NCBI RefSeq assembly: GCF_003589595.1
Contig: NW_020653718.1
Coordinates: forward strand, 3,953,679-4,017,678
Reading direction: 5' to 3'
Length of the DNA stretch: 64,000 nucleotides
Source: Hyposmocoma kahamanoa
Taxonomy: Eukaryota > Arthropoda > Insecta > Lepidoptera > Cosmopterigidae
Part shown: positions 53,464-63,966 of the stretch, one piece after another
How the letters are laid out: every line of letters begins with the position of its first letter
Position numbering within the stretch: position 1 is the stretch's first letter
The notes under the pieces: model-generated
What the model saw: only the letters and a program-made list of their open reading frames with translations
The model's database searches: none
Told to the model about the DNA's origin: nothing
Program-made: the position numbers and the translations under genes

Positions 53464-53583
53464 AGGGGCACTGTCACGGCACCTGAGTCATAAGTTGACA
53501 AGTCTCACATTACTTCCTGGCGGCAGAAATAAGCACCTAAGGTGACAGTACTTCCCTGGACGAACTCTTTCACAAGGAGCTCT
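53464..53583 (-). repeat. Family A, copy 19 (5' part, internally deleted)
   Basis: GGGGCACTGTCACGGCACC, CATAAGTTGACAAGTCTCAC and the full 5' end (GACGAACTCTTTCACAAGGAG). Confidence 0.65.
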
Positions 53584-54002
53584 AAAAGTAAAATAAGCGA
53601 TGTAGTTGTTAATTGCATGTTTAAAGTTTCCAAAGGTTTCTTTTTATTTATAGAATAAATGCCTTTAGCAATACAATTAGAGGGAATCATATAATAAAGA
53701 CTATAATAAACTTTATAAAATTTATATAGTGCAATAAATGGAATGAAATAATTACACCAAATCTATTATTAAAACTCACTACACTTTTGCAAGCGTCTAC
53801 CAACACCGGTAAAATCCATTACACCAATAGAGCAAACGGACAAACATAAAGGCGACTGTAATGACAGTCTTTCTCTTCGCTCGGTTTGAAACAATTCATT
53901 AGGTTCACGATAATCTGCATTGCACAATCGGCTTACAGATTGTTGGTGCATGCAGTTGGTCAATTTTACTTTGAAATTATCGTTTATTTTTCGTGGTTTT
54001 TT
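53584..54002. other. No feature seen
   Basis: AT-rich intergenic DNA. Confidence 0.45.
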
Positions 54003-54234
54003 AACCAACTTCAAACAAAGGAGGAGGTTCTCAATTCGACTGTATATTTTTATGTGTGTTTGTGTGTGTCAAGTGTGTGTTATTGGTAAGAAAGAGGGTA
54101 CCTTAGAAGTAGTTATATTCAAACTTGATGGAAATATTCCACCTATAAGGATGACGAATTAGGGGATGAACCCGACTTATTGGGTTTCATCCACTTTCCG
54201 TTAACAAATTTCAATAAAACTTGGCTAATGGACC
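54003..54234 (+). mobile_element. Family D element, short subtype with GT-rich insert
   Basis: Starts AACCAACTTCAAACAAAGGAGG. The T run of the family is replaced by a TGTGTGTTTGTGTGTGTC microsatellite (54051-54068). It contains CACTTTCCGTTAACAAATTTC and stops before the right inverted end. Confidence 0.65.
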
Positions 54235-54994
54235 ATTCTCATTTCTGCAATTTTTTTTATGCATTTATATTAAAAACGATATTCTTGTATTCCTATTTAA
54301 AATTTAGTAGTTAAGTAGTTTATATTAATATGATTTTTATTTATATTTACACAATACAAATATTTATTTGAATTATCATTAAGAAAGTGACGAAAATGTC
54401 ACTTCCATGTCGTGTGCAAAGTCCATTTACAATGATACAAATTAAAATTGAATAAATTTATCTGTAATGAATAAACTAATTTATGTTATTTTACGACAAT
54501 ACGTAGAATAAACTTTCTAAAAAACACTAAATAATTGCAACATAAATAAAATAATGGATTCAAAAAATATTTCATAACGTTTGTGCATGAAAAAATTGTC
54601 AATTCTATGTATAAACTTATTGAACGCAGCCATAATTTATTAAATCAGTCAACAGTGACTGAACAATTACAGACAACAAACACAACGCCATCTTGAAAGT
54701 TTTTGACAGTTTGCCACTTCCGGGATAATAGTTTTGGCGCACTGACCTATAAGATACGATTTTTCAAAAAATAGCCTGCTAATGCCATGGTGGTGACATA
54801 ATTTCCATGGATTTGTGTCACTCCGTGGAGGCGTTTTTTCTTTTTTCCTTTTTTTTTCATGAAAACTACAGTGATAATTGCTAGGTTCTCAAGTGAAACA
54901 TATTGTAAGATACGGTACCTTTCGTTTGAGACTACTTTGAATCATATCAGAAAACATTGTTTTTTTATTATTTTAAGTCCGTTTTTTGAGAATT
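54235..54994. other. Intergenic; promoter-like motifs near 54680-54725
   Basis: AACGCCATCTTGAAAG and CCACTTCCGGGATAA resemble YY1/Pho-type and ETS-type sites within about 40 bases. No exon or transcription start can be shown. CCATGGTGG, CCATGG and CTCCGTGGAGG occur nearby. Confidence 0.2.
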
Positions 54995-55118
54995 ACCTTA
55001 ATAATAAACTCAGTCAACCGTGACCACGGGACTTGTAAAGGGCCCGCAACGTTGGTTTGTTTGAAAAAAAAACAAATATACGAGATTTAAATACGGAAAA
55101 AAAGTTTCATTTCCTTTA
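54995..55118 (-). repeat. Family G, copy 4
   Basis: CTCAGTCAACCGTGACCACGG, GTAAAGGGCCCGCAACGTTGG, TTTGTTTGAAAAAAAAACAA and ACGAGATTTAAATACGG: antisense copy without the inverted second arm, so it shows the undisturbed order of this family. Confidence 0.65.
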
Positions 55119-55639
55119 ATAATAAACTTTTGAGGTGTTTTTTTTTAAATAATCATAATAATTATATACCAAAATTAGTTTAAAGGTAGGTTATAAAGCT
55201 TTTTTTGTAAGCTTGCATTTAATAAATATAAGTGACGATTTTGTCGAAGAAGGAGCATTTTTGGCTAGAGTGCATAATCAATTTCGCCTTCAAAAGACCC
55301 TACATGAAAACAACCGACAAGAAGATGGTATACTAAATATTAAAAATAATAAAGTCAACATGCAGATCGCTAGTATGCGCACACGTCGTTTTACTACCAT
55401 CGCGTGAGGTCCGCATCTCATCGCGTCACGGATGTCTGACCACCATCGCCGCGCGTGCAGCTTCCGCGACGTTATCACTGTTATGCAACGTTATTCTATA
55501 TTACACTATTAGGTATTACCTATTAGTTATGCTCCATTTCGTGTCATATATAACCGGGCTTCAATGTAGATCAATCACACTATGTGGTACCGGAAACTGC
55601 ATAGAATTCAAATTAGGTTCCATGGTAGGTATACCCACA
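55119..55639. other. No gene assigned
   Basis: 55395-55480 is GC-rich (CATCGCCGCGCGTGCAGC). Open frames on both strands there lack motifs. Confidence 0.35.
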
Positions 55640-55870
55640 TCAAACGCATTGATCTCCTCCTCAGGCGAGGTTTAGTCCGCCAATGCGGATTAGGGACTTC
55701 ACACGTTTTCCTTAAGTTGGGATCTTACTTCAACGTGCAGGTTCCATCACGACGTTTTCCCTCATCGAAAAGCTCGTAAATTCAAATTAAATTTCCCACA
55801 CAAAATCCCAAAAACTTCGAGGTGTGAACCGGAATTCCATTCGGAGCCACGGTTTCTCCTCGAAAAGCTG
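55640..55870 (-). repeat. Family F element
   Basis: Plus strand CACACGTTTTCCTTAAGTTG, GTGCAGGTTCCATCACGACG, TTTTCCCTCATCGAAAAGCTC, then AACCGGAATTCCATTCGGAGC: antisense of the RTE-derived tail. Confidence 0.65.
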
Positions 55871-55904
55871 TAGTTCAAATTAGGCTACCACAGCTTCAGT
55901 AGTC

Positions 55905-56450
55905 AAAGTCAAAGTCAAAGTAAAATAATAATTTATTCCATAGGTAACATTTTTACTTATATTTTTACTTGAAAACGTCATTTTTTAAGCTACTGCTCGC
56001 GCACTGTGCCGACTTCCCTGAAAAGAGCAAGAAACTCTAGGGATTGCTCTTTTCAAATAAACTTAAATGCTTTAGAACACATTTTGAATCATATTTGTGT
56101 GGAATCTAGACTCACGTTGTCTTTCCATACATCTTTTTTAACACGTAATCTAAAATTTTGTAAGTATGACTTTTCGATTAAAATCCATTCAATGTAAGCT
56201 TTAAATTTAGGAAATGATAATCTTAATATATGCTCCGGAATCTTATAATCAAAAAACGTATACAGTTCCCCATAAAAGAATCGCTTACCTTAGTTAATCG
56301 AAATCGTGGTAACATGAGTGCGAACTTAGTTCTAAGATTAATATTATGGATATCTCATTTCATAACAAAATTATATATATTATTTATTGCTTTGTACAAG
56401 ATAAATAAAGCCTTCAAGGCTTTTATTATTTTTTCCTTTGTTTCCTAACA
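55905..56450 (-). mobile_element. Jockey-like LINE 3' end, family E copy 8
   Basis: Antisense of the 51720-52400 element: CAAAGTCAAAGTCAAAGT tail, TTATTCCATAGGTAACATT, CTAGGGATTGCTCTTTTC, GAATCTAGACTCACGTTGTC, CAGTTCCCCATAAAAGAATC. Coding part decayed. Confidence 0.7.
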
Positions 56451-57149
56451 GTCACACCCAGCTGCGAAATGACCTGTCGACCTTCGAGAGACCTATTTCT
56501 TACTAATCTAGACCTGTATTCTATGCACCTAATATAGCACAATAAACAACGTAAACTCGATATACAACGCGCTATAAACTCATTACTTTATAGAGCGTTT
56601 ACATTCATTATAACACCATTGATTCCATAACGTATAAATTATACATACTTTATAACATTATGGTGTAACCTATAAATGTGTGAGTTTTAAAGGATTCAAG
56701 TAACTTTTAAAAGTCTTATATCCATGACCATAAAGCAACTTTTGCTCTAGAAGTTTTAAAAAATTACAAGAGTTTTAAAGAAACTGAATGTTGTGACCAC
56801 GGAAGTGGTCTGTGGTTGTGACCTTTCTGACTTCGATTTTATCAAAATTTTATCAAAAATATTTATAGACTATTTGATAAACCCAAGGCCCCGCAGCTAC
56901 TTTGCCCAACGTATTAGGATCGCTATACAAAGGGGGAACGCTGCCTGCTGGCAAGATGCTTCTTGGGCACCTTGCCGCGGGTACCCAATTTTATTCATAT
57001 AATTTAATATTAATGTTTCTATTATTTAAGCTTTTATTAAACCTTACTTGTACATTTTAACTTATTGTCTAATAAATTAACCATACCACTAGAGATAGAG
57101 TTTTTTTCCTATCTAAATTGCGTTATTTTAGAACCTATTTAGAAAAGTT
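56451..57149. other. No gene seen
   Basis: AT-rich with a GC-richer patch near 56885-56990; no motif recognised. Confidence 0.4.
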
Positions 57150-57230
57150 CATTTCCCAATTTGATCCTACCGGAAATCGAACCTGCTCATATAACGCCCA
57201 TTATAAACGGTTGAGCCATTGATTTTGTTT
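57150..57230 (-). repeat. tRNA-derived SINE fragment
   Basis: AGTTCATTTCCCAATTTGATC, CCGGAAATCGAACCTGCTC and GGTTGAGCCATTGATTTTG: same family as 24130 and 29515. Confidence 0.55.
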
Positions 57231-57402
57231 TCACCATTTGTAACACTCTAAAGTGAGAAACGAAATTGTAGATCTCTTTTCAAACAACTGTCATTGGTTA
57301 TAATTTGTTATTTGTTTCTGGTAAATATAAATGTGCACATATACATACTTATACATACATACATACTTTCTTTTATACTCATTCGTGGTGGTGGTGGAAT
57401 AA

Positions 57403-57610
57403 TAGGGTAATTTTCAGGGTAGTTTTCGCTACCTAATTTTGGTGGCAATTTTTATTAGTTAAGTTTTCAAATATATTATCGTAACATTAAACAATATTTC
57501 AAGAACACACAATATTAAGTAATATTTCATGATAATATTGTGGAAAATTTAAGTCATAAAAATGGCCACCGAAATTAGGTAGAGAAAACAAGCCTGAAAA
57601 TTACCCTCTA
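57403..57610. mobile_element. MITE with about 65-bp inverted ends, TA-flanked
   Basis: Left end TAGGGTAATTTTCAGGGTAG then TTTTCGCTACCTAATTTTGG; right end is the inverted match (CCGAAATTAGGTAGAGAAAA, AAGCCTGAAAATTACCCTCTA). The arms cover about two thirds of the 208-bp element and the edges are TA, as for Tc1/mariner-type MITEs. Non-coding. Confidence 0.7.
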
Positions 57611-58099
57611 GCATATATAACACGAAATGAAACATTAAATATAACTTAAAAGTGATAACTTCAGTATAATAATCAAATTTATTCACATATTACTAAAGAC
57701 CATAGTCAGTCTACGTAATAGAAAGTGGCAAGTGTCGCTTAGAAACGTTTAATACCACTAATGCGTTGTAATAAATACGTACGACATTGGAATATAAGTC
57801 TCTATAATGCCAAACATCACTGTGGATGATTATTACATAATCGGAACTTTTAAGCTCCTTTTTTAAATTCATTTTGCATTAATTTGACAACATTTCGCAA
57901 ATCTAGGTCAATGTAGTGCAGACAGATACGACCATTAGTCTATCGAAATACCTTAATTAATAGATTTGACATTTGTAGCTTTGATTTAAATCTGAAGATT
58001 GATTTATTAACCATTTCTAACTGTTCGAGCGGATAACATTCGTGTCCTTGGTATAAGAAAACTAAGTGTGATCGTACGTCAAAGGCACTTTTATCACAT
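57611..58099. other. No feature seen
   Basis: AT-rich intergenic DNA. Confidence 0.45.
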
Positions 58100-58195
58100 G
58101 AATTATTATCAATACAAAGATCGAATCGTGCCAGACGCTATGCCAACTAAGCTACGGAACGAACTAGCGGACCTTACGAATTTTTCTATGTTCTT
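58100..58195 (-). repeat. Family C fragment, internally deleted
   Basis: CAATACAAAGATCGAATCGTG joins directly to CCAGACGCTATGCCAACTAAG and ACGGAACGAACTAGCGGACC. The B box region is missing. Confidence 0.6.
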
Positions 58196-58309
58196 ATTAC
58201 GGATCTTTGTTTTTGATTTTTAACGACATTTCTGCCGTAGCCTCTGTCACGACTTACTAGAAGACGTTAGCTCGAATCAAACTGAATCAAAGGATTTTTT
58301 TCCCAGTGT

Positions 58310-58420
58310 TTGATGTTTGTATTCATAATTATTACAAACTAGTGAAGTAATTTCACAAAAATTGTTAAATTTGTTATCATGGTGGTCAAACACCTTGACA
58401 TTCAATAAACTTAAAAATTA
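58310..58420 (+). repeat. Family C 3' part, variant tail
   Basis: TTACAAACTAGTGAAGTAATTTC, then TATCATGGTGGTCAAACACC and ACATTCAATAAACTT: same variant tail as 41758-41880. Confidence 0.6.
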
Positions 58421-58424
58421 CAAG

Positions 58425-58600
58425 AAAATTGCTTCGACTCGTCTGGACTAGAACCAGCGACAGTTGCCTGAGCGTGGCGTTTAAACGTGGCATATAGAGA
58501 AATTTGTAAGATCTACTAGCTCGATCCGTATCTCCGTTGGCTGAGTGGTAGCCACGTCGAAGAAATTTTTCTTTTGTTTCTTCGACCTTTGTATCTATAA
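58425..58600. repeat. tRNA-like SINE pieces
   Basis: TCTGGACTAGAACCAGCGAC is a B-box complement on the left. CCGTTGGCTGAGTGGTAGCC near 58541 is an A-box-like head in the plus sense. The two face opposite ways and probably belong to different insertions. Another tRNA-like pair lies at 58778-58850 (GGTATCCAAACC and ACCAACTACACTACCAC). Confidence 0.4.
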
Positions 58601-58929
58601 TACAACGACAAACTTCGTTTATAGAATCTTTAAAACTTTCTCCTGAAAAATTGTTAATTTATGAAATTGGATAATGTTTATTTGGATTGAATAAGTTTTA
58701 TTACCATTATACAAGAGAATGCTAAATCATTGCAAAAAACCATATTCATATATATCATTGTACAGGACGTCGATGGGTATCCAAACCAAGAATTTTTACA
58801 AAAGCACGCGTTATACCAACTACACTACCACTTTTGTATAATAATCTGATTATGGTGTCTAAACGCGGATAACGTTTTAAGTCAAATTTTTTTCTAAGTT
58901 CAAAGTTAAATTTTTTAATAATAGTTTTA

Positions 58930-59385
58930 AGTCAAAGTCAAAATCTAATTATTATTTATTCCATAGGTACAATAAATTTACACTTGAAATCGTCACTTTT
59001 AAGCATCTTTTGCTACTGCTCGTTCACTGTGCTGACTTCCCCGAGAAGAAGGAGCAAGACACTTTAGAGATTGCTCTTTTCAAATTTAAATAAACTTAAA
59101 TGCTATGGAATACGCTTTCAATTAAATTTGTGTGGAATCTAGACATACATCTTTATCTAACAATTCAATTTTGTAATATGACTTTTCAGTTAACATATTT
59201 TAAACTTAGGAAATGATAATCTTAATGTATCCTCCGGAATCTTATTGTAAAAACGAATACAGTTCCCCATAAAAGAGTCGTTTGCCTTGGTTAAACGAAA
59301 TCATCTACCATGAGTATGGACTTAGCTCTAAGGTTAATATTATGAATATTTTCTCTTAATGAAATTATGTATTAATATATATTTT
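58930..59385 (-). mobile_element. Jockey-like LINE 3' end, family E copy 9
   Basis: AAGTCAAAGTCAAAATC tail, TTATTCCATAGGTACAATA, GACTTCCCCGAGAAGAAGGAG, TAGAGATTGCTCTTTTC, CAGTTCCCCATAAAAGAGTC. Same subtype and orientation as 55905-56450, about 3 kb apart. Confidence 0.7.
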
Positions 59386-60284
59386 TCATTTTTCACTCAT
59401 AACAACGTGCTAAAGAGCTGTATATTTTTTTGTGTAATAACCTGTTTCGGAGAAATCTTTTCCATGATACTTGCGGCGGTATCCTTCTACTATTTAAGAG
59501 CATTGCCCTCATGTATGTGTATCTCACATGTAAATTTCTCTTTCTCGAACCCCATATTTAAGTTGCCTCTTATCTGATTTATGTAACTTACTATCTATGA
59601 GGTGTCGTATACCTTAATTAAAAACGCCCATTCAGCCATATCATGCCCATTAAGCTGTACTTTACAAGATCAACGCGACCTGCGCGTACGCAAGACTAGG
59701 AACGGCATTAGAAAGGCGCTCAAGGTTATGCTGCTGACGGACATACATATTTATATTAGAGAGGAATGCGCTGACACATGTGTTTATTATGTTATGTCCG
59801 TAAGTTTTTTTTTTATAATAAACCAAGCAACGTCACCTTCGGGTATATCCTCGAGAATAATAGTAAAGAAATGCCCAAGAGTTGGTAATGACATTAGGAT
59901 TTAATAAGAAATTTTGTTTGCAATTCTAATAAGTATACCTGGAAACTAAAGCGCAATTGACCGAGTTTATTTATTTATTATATTTATTTCTCTATTAGCA
60001 ACACTAATAATTCTTTGTAAACACAACAATTATAAGTGTTGACGGCACTTTCGAAACAACAATCTAAAACTAAATTAAATTTTTGCACCATTAACATACT
60101 AAATAATTTGTTTAAACTAGATAGCAACAGAATATACTCAGAAATACTACAGTAACTTAATTATTTGCAATTTTTTTTTAGTTACGTTGGTAGCAGCAGT
60201 TGATGTTCCATGCAATGGACGAAAAGAACATAAATATAACTGACTTTTTTAAATGCTGATAGACTCAGCTTCTTATAAGGACAA
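59386..60284 (+). other. Unassigned; weak exon-like stretch at 59602-59808
   Basis: From 59602 one frame is open and reads QDQRDLRVRKTRNGIRKALK, then MLLTDIHIYIREECADTC, before a donor-like TCC/GTAAGT at 59801. The 59660-59770 part is less AT-rich than its surroundings. No acceptor of good quality and no family recognised. Confidence 0.2.
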
Positions 60285-60545
60285 TTTAGCCTAATCTACC
60301 GCCTCTGAAGCTGAGGCTTGAATCCAGGCTCCTCTGAATTTTTGGAAATTTATGTGCGAATTTAATATGAACTTTACCATTTCGATGAATGAAAACATCG
60401 TTAGGAAACTTATACACAACAATAAAGCAATTCATGATGTGTGTAAAATTTCCAATCGACATTGGACCCGCGTGAGAATTACTGCCCAAGCCCTGTCATT
60501 GTAAGAGGTCTACGCCCAGCAGTAGGATTATGTCGACACTGGAAA
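60285..60545 (+). repeat. Family F element, diverged
   Basis: GGCTTGAATCCAGGCTCC, ATGAAAACATCGTTAGGAAAC and GGTCTACGCCCAGCAGTAGGAT follow the sense order of the RTE-derived tail. Confidence 0.5.
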
Positions 60546-60945
60546 GGTAAAACGTCTAACAACTAATAAAATCAACGAGAAAGTGTCAGCTTTTCCATAT
60601 AACAAATAAAATTAGACTTATGATTGTTTTGACGAATTAAAATAATTTAATAAACACAATTAGTTATCATTGTCAATTTAATGTCAATTACATTAATAAT
60701 ATTACATATTACATTAATAAATAATGCACGACAAATCGCGCAGTTGAACGAGTCATCTTTTTTTTTCATCGAAAGAAAAAGTTAGGTGCACCACAGTCCA
60801 AGTCACGGTCAAGTTCGAATTTCAAAAACACGCTTTTGAGCGCAGATTTCTAACGAGAAAGAAAGCCTTTCCGAGCTAGTGAGGTGAAAAACATTTCAAA
60901 TGGATCTCCTGTGATATTTTTGAAATGCAACGTGCATGCGTACGG
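60546..60945. other. No feature seen
   Basis: AT-rich intergenic DNA. Confidence 0.45.
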
Positions 60946-60993
60946 GTATACATCGACGCAAAGGTAAAATACCTTTCCAGCGTCGATGTATAC
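60946..60993. repeat. Short perfect-stem hairpin
   Basis: GTATACATCGACGC at 60946-60959 is exactly inverted at 60980-60993. The stem continues with AAAGGTA/TACCTTT after a CCA bulge, around a tight loop. 48 bases in all. Confidence 0.7.
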
Positions 60994-61271
60994 ACTAAAT
61001 ATTATTATTATATTTTGTCAATTCACTTACATTCATGAATCTTATAATTTGCTTTGTATTGTAATAAAATGTATTCGCAGAATATGCTGACAATTTGCGA
61101 ACCATTTCCGCATTCTCGCATAAATGAATCATAAAATTTAATACGACAATCACTTTTTTCCATATAAAATGAGGCGACAAGATCTGTAAGCAAAAGTCTG
61201 CTATTTATACTACTGCGGGGCAAACAGGGCTCCTCTAAGAAGTTTACATCCAATGTAGTCTTTTGGATATG

Positions 61272-61558
61272 TTTTTTTTATAATATCTAGTGACGGCACG
61301 AACAAGTCGTGCGCCTAATGGTAAACTACACGCCTGTCCATAACAGTTTCAGTGCCACTCAGAGCTTTAAATCGGAAAGATCTGAGGGGCACTGCCACTG
61401 CGCCCGTCACCCCGAGACATAAGTTGACAAGTCCCATGTGCCTGTCCACCAGCACCCTTCAAAACCGGAACACACTAATGCTGTAAATTACTGCTTGGCG
61501 GCAGAAATAGGTAATGTAGGCAGTACTACCCTGGACGAACGCTTTTACAAGGAGCTCT
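61272..61558 (-). repeat. Family A, copy 20 (near full length, reference copy)
   Basis: The most complete antisense copy: T run at 61272, then CGAACAAGTCGTGCGCC, GCCACTCAGAGCTTTAAATC, TGCGCCCGTCACCCCGAG, GGCGGCAGAAATAGGTAATG and a 5' end GCTTTTACAAGGAGCTC. Only small gaps against the other copies. Confidence 0.8.
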
Positions 61559-61788
61559 AAAGCTATTAGCTCCTGTAATTTTGATATTATATACTTTCCC
61601 GAAATACTACCAAATTACAACGACTTGATAGTTGGACGTCCGCCGACGTGAAACGCACAACGTCTTTTTCGCTCTTAATACGTAGAGAAAGATTTTTCTG
61701 ACCGACTTAAGCCGTTCCTAGCTGGCTCAAGTTTCCAGAACTTGTCTATGGTATCTATTAAATGGCCTATTGAGGCCTATTGAGTGAT

Positions 61789-61993
61789 TTTTTTTAATAA
61801 CGCAATCACTTATTACCCCGTAGGGAAACGCTGTATCGTGGGTGCCATGGATACACACATAGACAACCACAAATTACACCCAAACTCTCGAGAGAAATAA
61901 ATGTAGGCCATACAAATATAAAAGGCCCGGGAATTGAAACCGGGACATCTTCGTGGTAGTCCAGCATGTTAACCGTCCGGCCACGGAGGCAGT
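61789..61993 (-). mobile_element. Family B SINE, copy 9
   Basis: T-rich 3' side, GGGTGCCATGGATACACACA, AATTACACCCAAACTCTCG, a weakened B-box complement GGAATTGAAACCGGGAC and CCACGGAGGCAGT head at 61993. Confidence 0.85.
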
Positions 61994-62002
61994 TCTTTTT
62001 TT

Positions 62003-62183
62003 AACCCACTTCAAAAAAGGAGGAGTTCTCAATTCGGCTGTATGTATGTTACGCGATAACTAATTTGTGAACCGATTTTGATGATTATTTTTTTGTTGAA
62101 AAGAGGGTACCTCAGTTAAATAGTTTAAATTTGACACTTTCCGGTAACCGAATTCAATAACACTTGGCAAAGAGATGTAATTG
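62003..62183 (+). mobile_element. Family D element, truncated right end
   Basis: AACCCACTTCAAAAAAGGAGG immediately follows the SINE head at 61993. TTACGCGATAACTAATTTGTG and CTTTCCGGTAACCGAATTC are present; it fades after AAGAGATGTAATTG without the right inverted end. Confidence 0.7.
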
Positions 62184-62742
62184 TAACTTCTTCGTATATA
62201 TTATTTGTGTTTTTAAAGATGACGAATCAATGTGGCAGGCACTGCCTTCCTTTACAAAAATATCTCGTTACGAGCTACAGTGGTTGAATTTAGCTATAAA
62301 TAGCAAACTGTGTTGGCAGACATTACGAGTGCGGACTGGTTTGAAATGCCACTGGAAAATGGGCAAAGGTCCCTCGGTGAACCCACTGTGACTCAGGCGC
62401 TGGTTGTTGAATTACCTCAGACAGATTATGGTGTTATAAATATACTCTTGGATTTACTATGTAGGCTCTTGTCAGTGTGTTGACCAATCTTGGCATTTTG
62501 TCCCTCTCCTGACAGATTGTCGTAACTAGCATTATGCATTGTACGTTGACACCAAAAACCAAAGCAATGGGTCATTCTGGGTTTAATTCTCTGCCTAATT
62601 CTCGAATACTTAAATGCCTAATTTCCGTGGCAGTTTTTTTTAAGCAGGATGCGCTCGCACACTGCATGCAAAGCGTAGACACTTGTCCTGTCATTGACTG
62701 GGTACGTTGTACTCCTATCTTAAATGCCTTTCAATAATTTGA
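62184..62742. other. Unassigned stretch
   Basis: A frame at 62215-62391 reads MWQALPSFTKISRYELQWLN and onward without a recognised motif. The minus strand also has open segments. No gene supported. Confidence 0.3.
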
Positions 62743-62955
62743 AGTAATAATAATAATAATAACGCACACACTCAAGATAGCTCACTAGGGAAACCCTGTA
62801 TCGCGGGTGCCATGGACACACACATAGACAACCACAAATTACACCCAAACTGAAGAGAGAAATAAATGTAGGCCATACAAACCTTTCTCCCGGCCCGGGA
62901 ATCGAACCCTCTGCGTGGCAGTCCGGTATGGTAACCGTTCGGCCACGGAAGCAGT
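62743..62955 (-). mobile_element. Family B SINE, copy 10
   Basis: A (TAA)n tail at 62743-62761, then ACGCACACACTCAAGATAGC, GGTGCCATGGACACACACATA, ATCGAACCCTCTGCGTGGCAG and CCACGGAAGCAGT. A few bases are missing at the B box. Confidence 0.85.
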
Positions 62956-63046
62956 TCAAGTACTTGTACTTGTCTTATTATCATTGTTTTGAGTGACTCA
63001 TTTCATTTAACTTCTTTTTAACCGACTTTTCTACTTCAGGTAGTTC

Positions 63047-63271
63047 AAGCAGCAATGCTAAGCATTACTGCGTTCCGGTTTAGAGGGATAAGGGTGCTGG
63101 TGAAATTACGGGCCACATGGGACTTGTCAAGTTATGTCTCAGAGTGACAGGCGCTATGGTAATGCTCCTAAGATCTTTGCGATTTAAAGCTACTCTAGCT
63201 GTTATGGATAAGTGTCGCTTACCAACAGGCTCACGACTTGTGCGCCCCGTTACTTGGTGTTATAAAAAAAA
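63047..63271 (+). repeat. Family A, copy 21
   Basis: From AAGCAGCAATGCTAAGCATT to the A run after TTACTTGGTGTTAT. 5' end missing. Confidence 0.7.
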
Positions 63272-63435
63272 TCATGGTAATTTATAAATCTATTTCAATT
63301 CATGAATTTAGACTTACCGTTCACAGACCTCACCGCGATAAAAAAATTCTGAGCTCTAGTAAAGCCTAGGAGCTGGTACTTACCTGAAACGTAAAGAAAT
63401 GTATTTAAAAACCTTATATCACATATTAATGAACA

Positions 63436-63520
63436 AAGATAGAATATTCACAGAGAAAAACTCCTTCGACTCGGCTGGACTCGAACCTGCGACTATTTCG
63501 CTAGACCTGGGATTATATCG
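63436..63520 (-). repeat. tRNA-derived SINE head fragment
   Basis: CCTTCGACTCGGCTGGACTC then GAACCTGCGAC is a B-box complement closely related to 58425 and to family C heads. Confidence 0.5.
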
Positions 63521-63579
63521 AATCTTAGTCGATACTATGTCAAGTCGAATTCAAGTTTTTCCCGTACTAATACGGTTAA

Positions 63580-63777
63580 TTTTGCTTGGATCGAGCGACA
63601 GAGACACTGGGTTTATTTCAGAATGTATTTTTTTTACGAACGAAATTAAAACCATTTAAAAAATATATATGTATAGTATATTGTACGTTTACTATTTAGT
63701 TCAGTTGATATATAAAAAAAATTGGTAAAGTACTTATTGAATACAAATTCTTGTAAAATTTCGAAGTGAGTTTGTGT
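63580..63777 (+). repeat. Dispersed repeat H, copy 2
   Basis: CACTGGGTTTATTTCAGAATG, AGTTCAGTTGATATATAAAA and TTGTAAAATTTCGAAGTGAG match 33595-33780 in order and sense. Family C follows directly. Confidence 0.55.
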
Positions 63778-63966
63778 TAATTAAATTTTTATTGAATTGA
63801 TATTCAATTATTTTTTGTGAAATTACTCCACTAGTTTGTTATAATTATTAATACAAAGATCGAACACTCAGAAAAAATTCCTTCGATCCGGTCGGATACG
63901 AACCGACGTCTTCTTGCATACTGTGCCAGACGCTATACCAACTAAGCCACGGAACGAACCAACGGA
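63778..63966 (-). mobile_element. Family C SINE, full copy
   Basis: Antisense: hairpin tail TATTGAATTGATATTCAATT, body AATTACTCCACTAGTTTG, GGTCGGATACGAACCGACG (B-box complement) and CTATACCAACTAAGCCACGG (A-box complement). The head ends near 63966. Confidence 0.8.

Noticed and set aside
62164..62391. 75-codon ORF after a family D copy
   Set aside because: Begins inside the repeat, has no recognisable domain and no splice or polyadenylation context.
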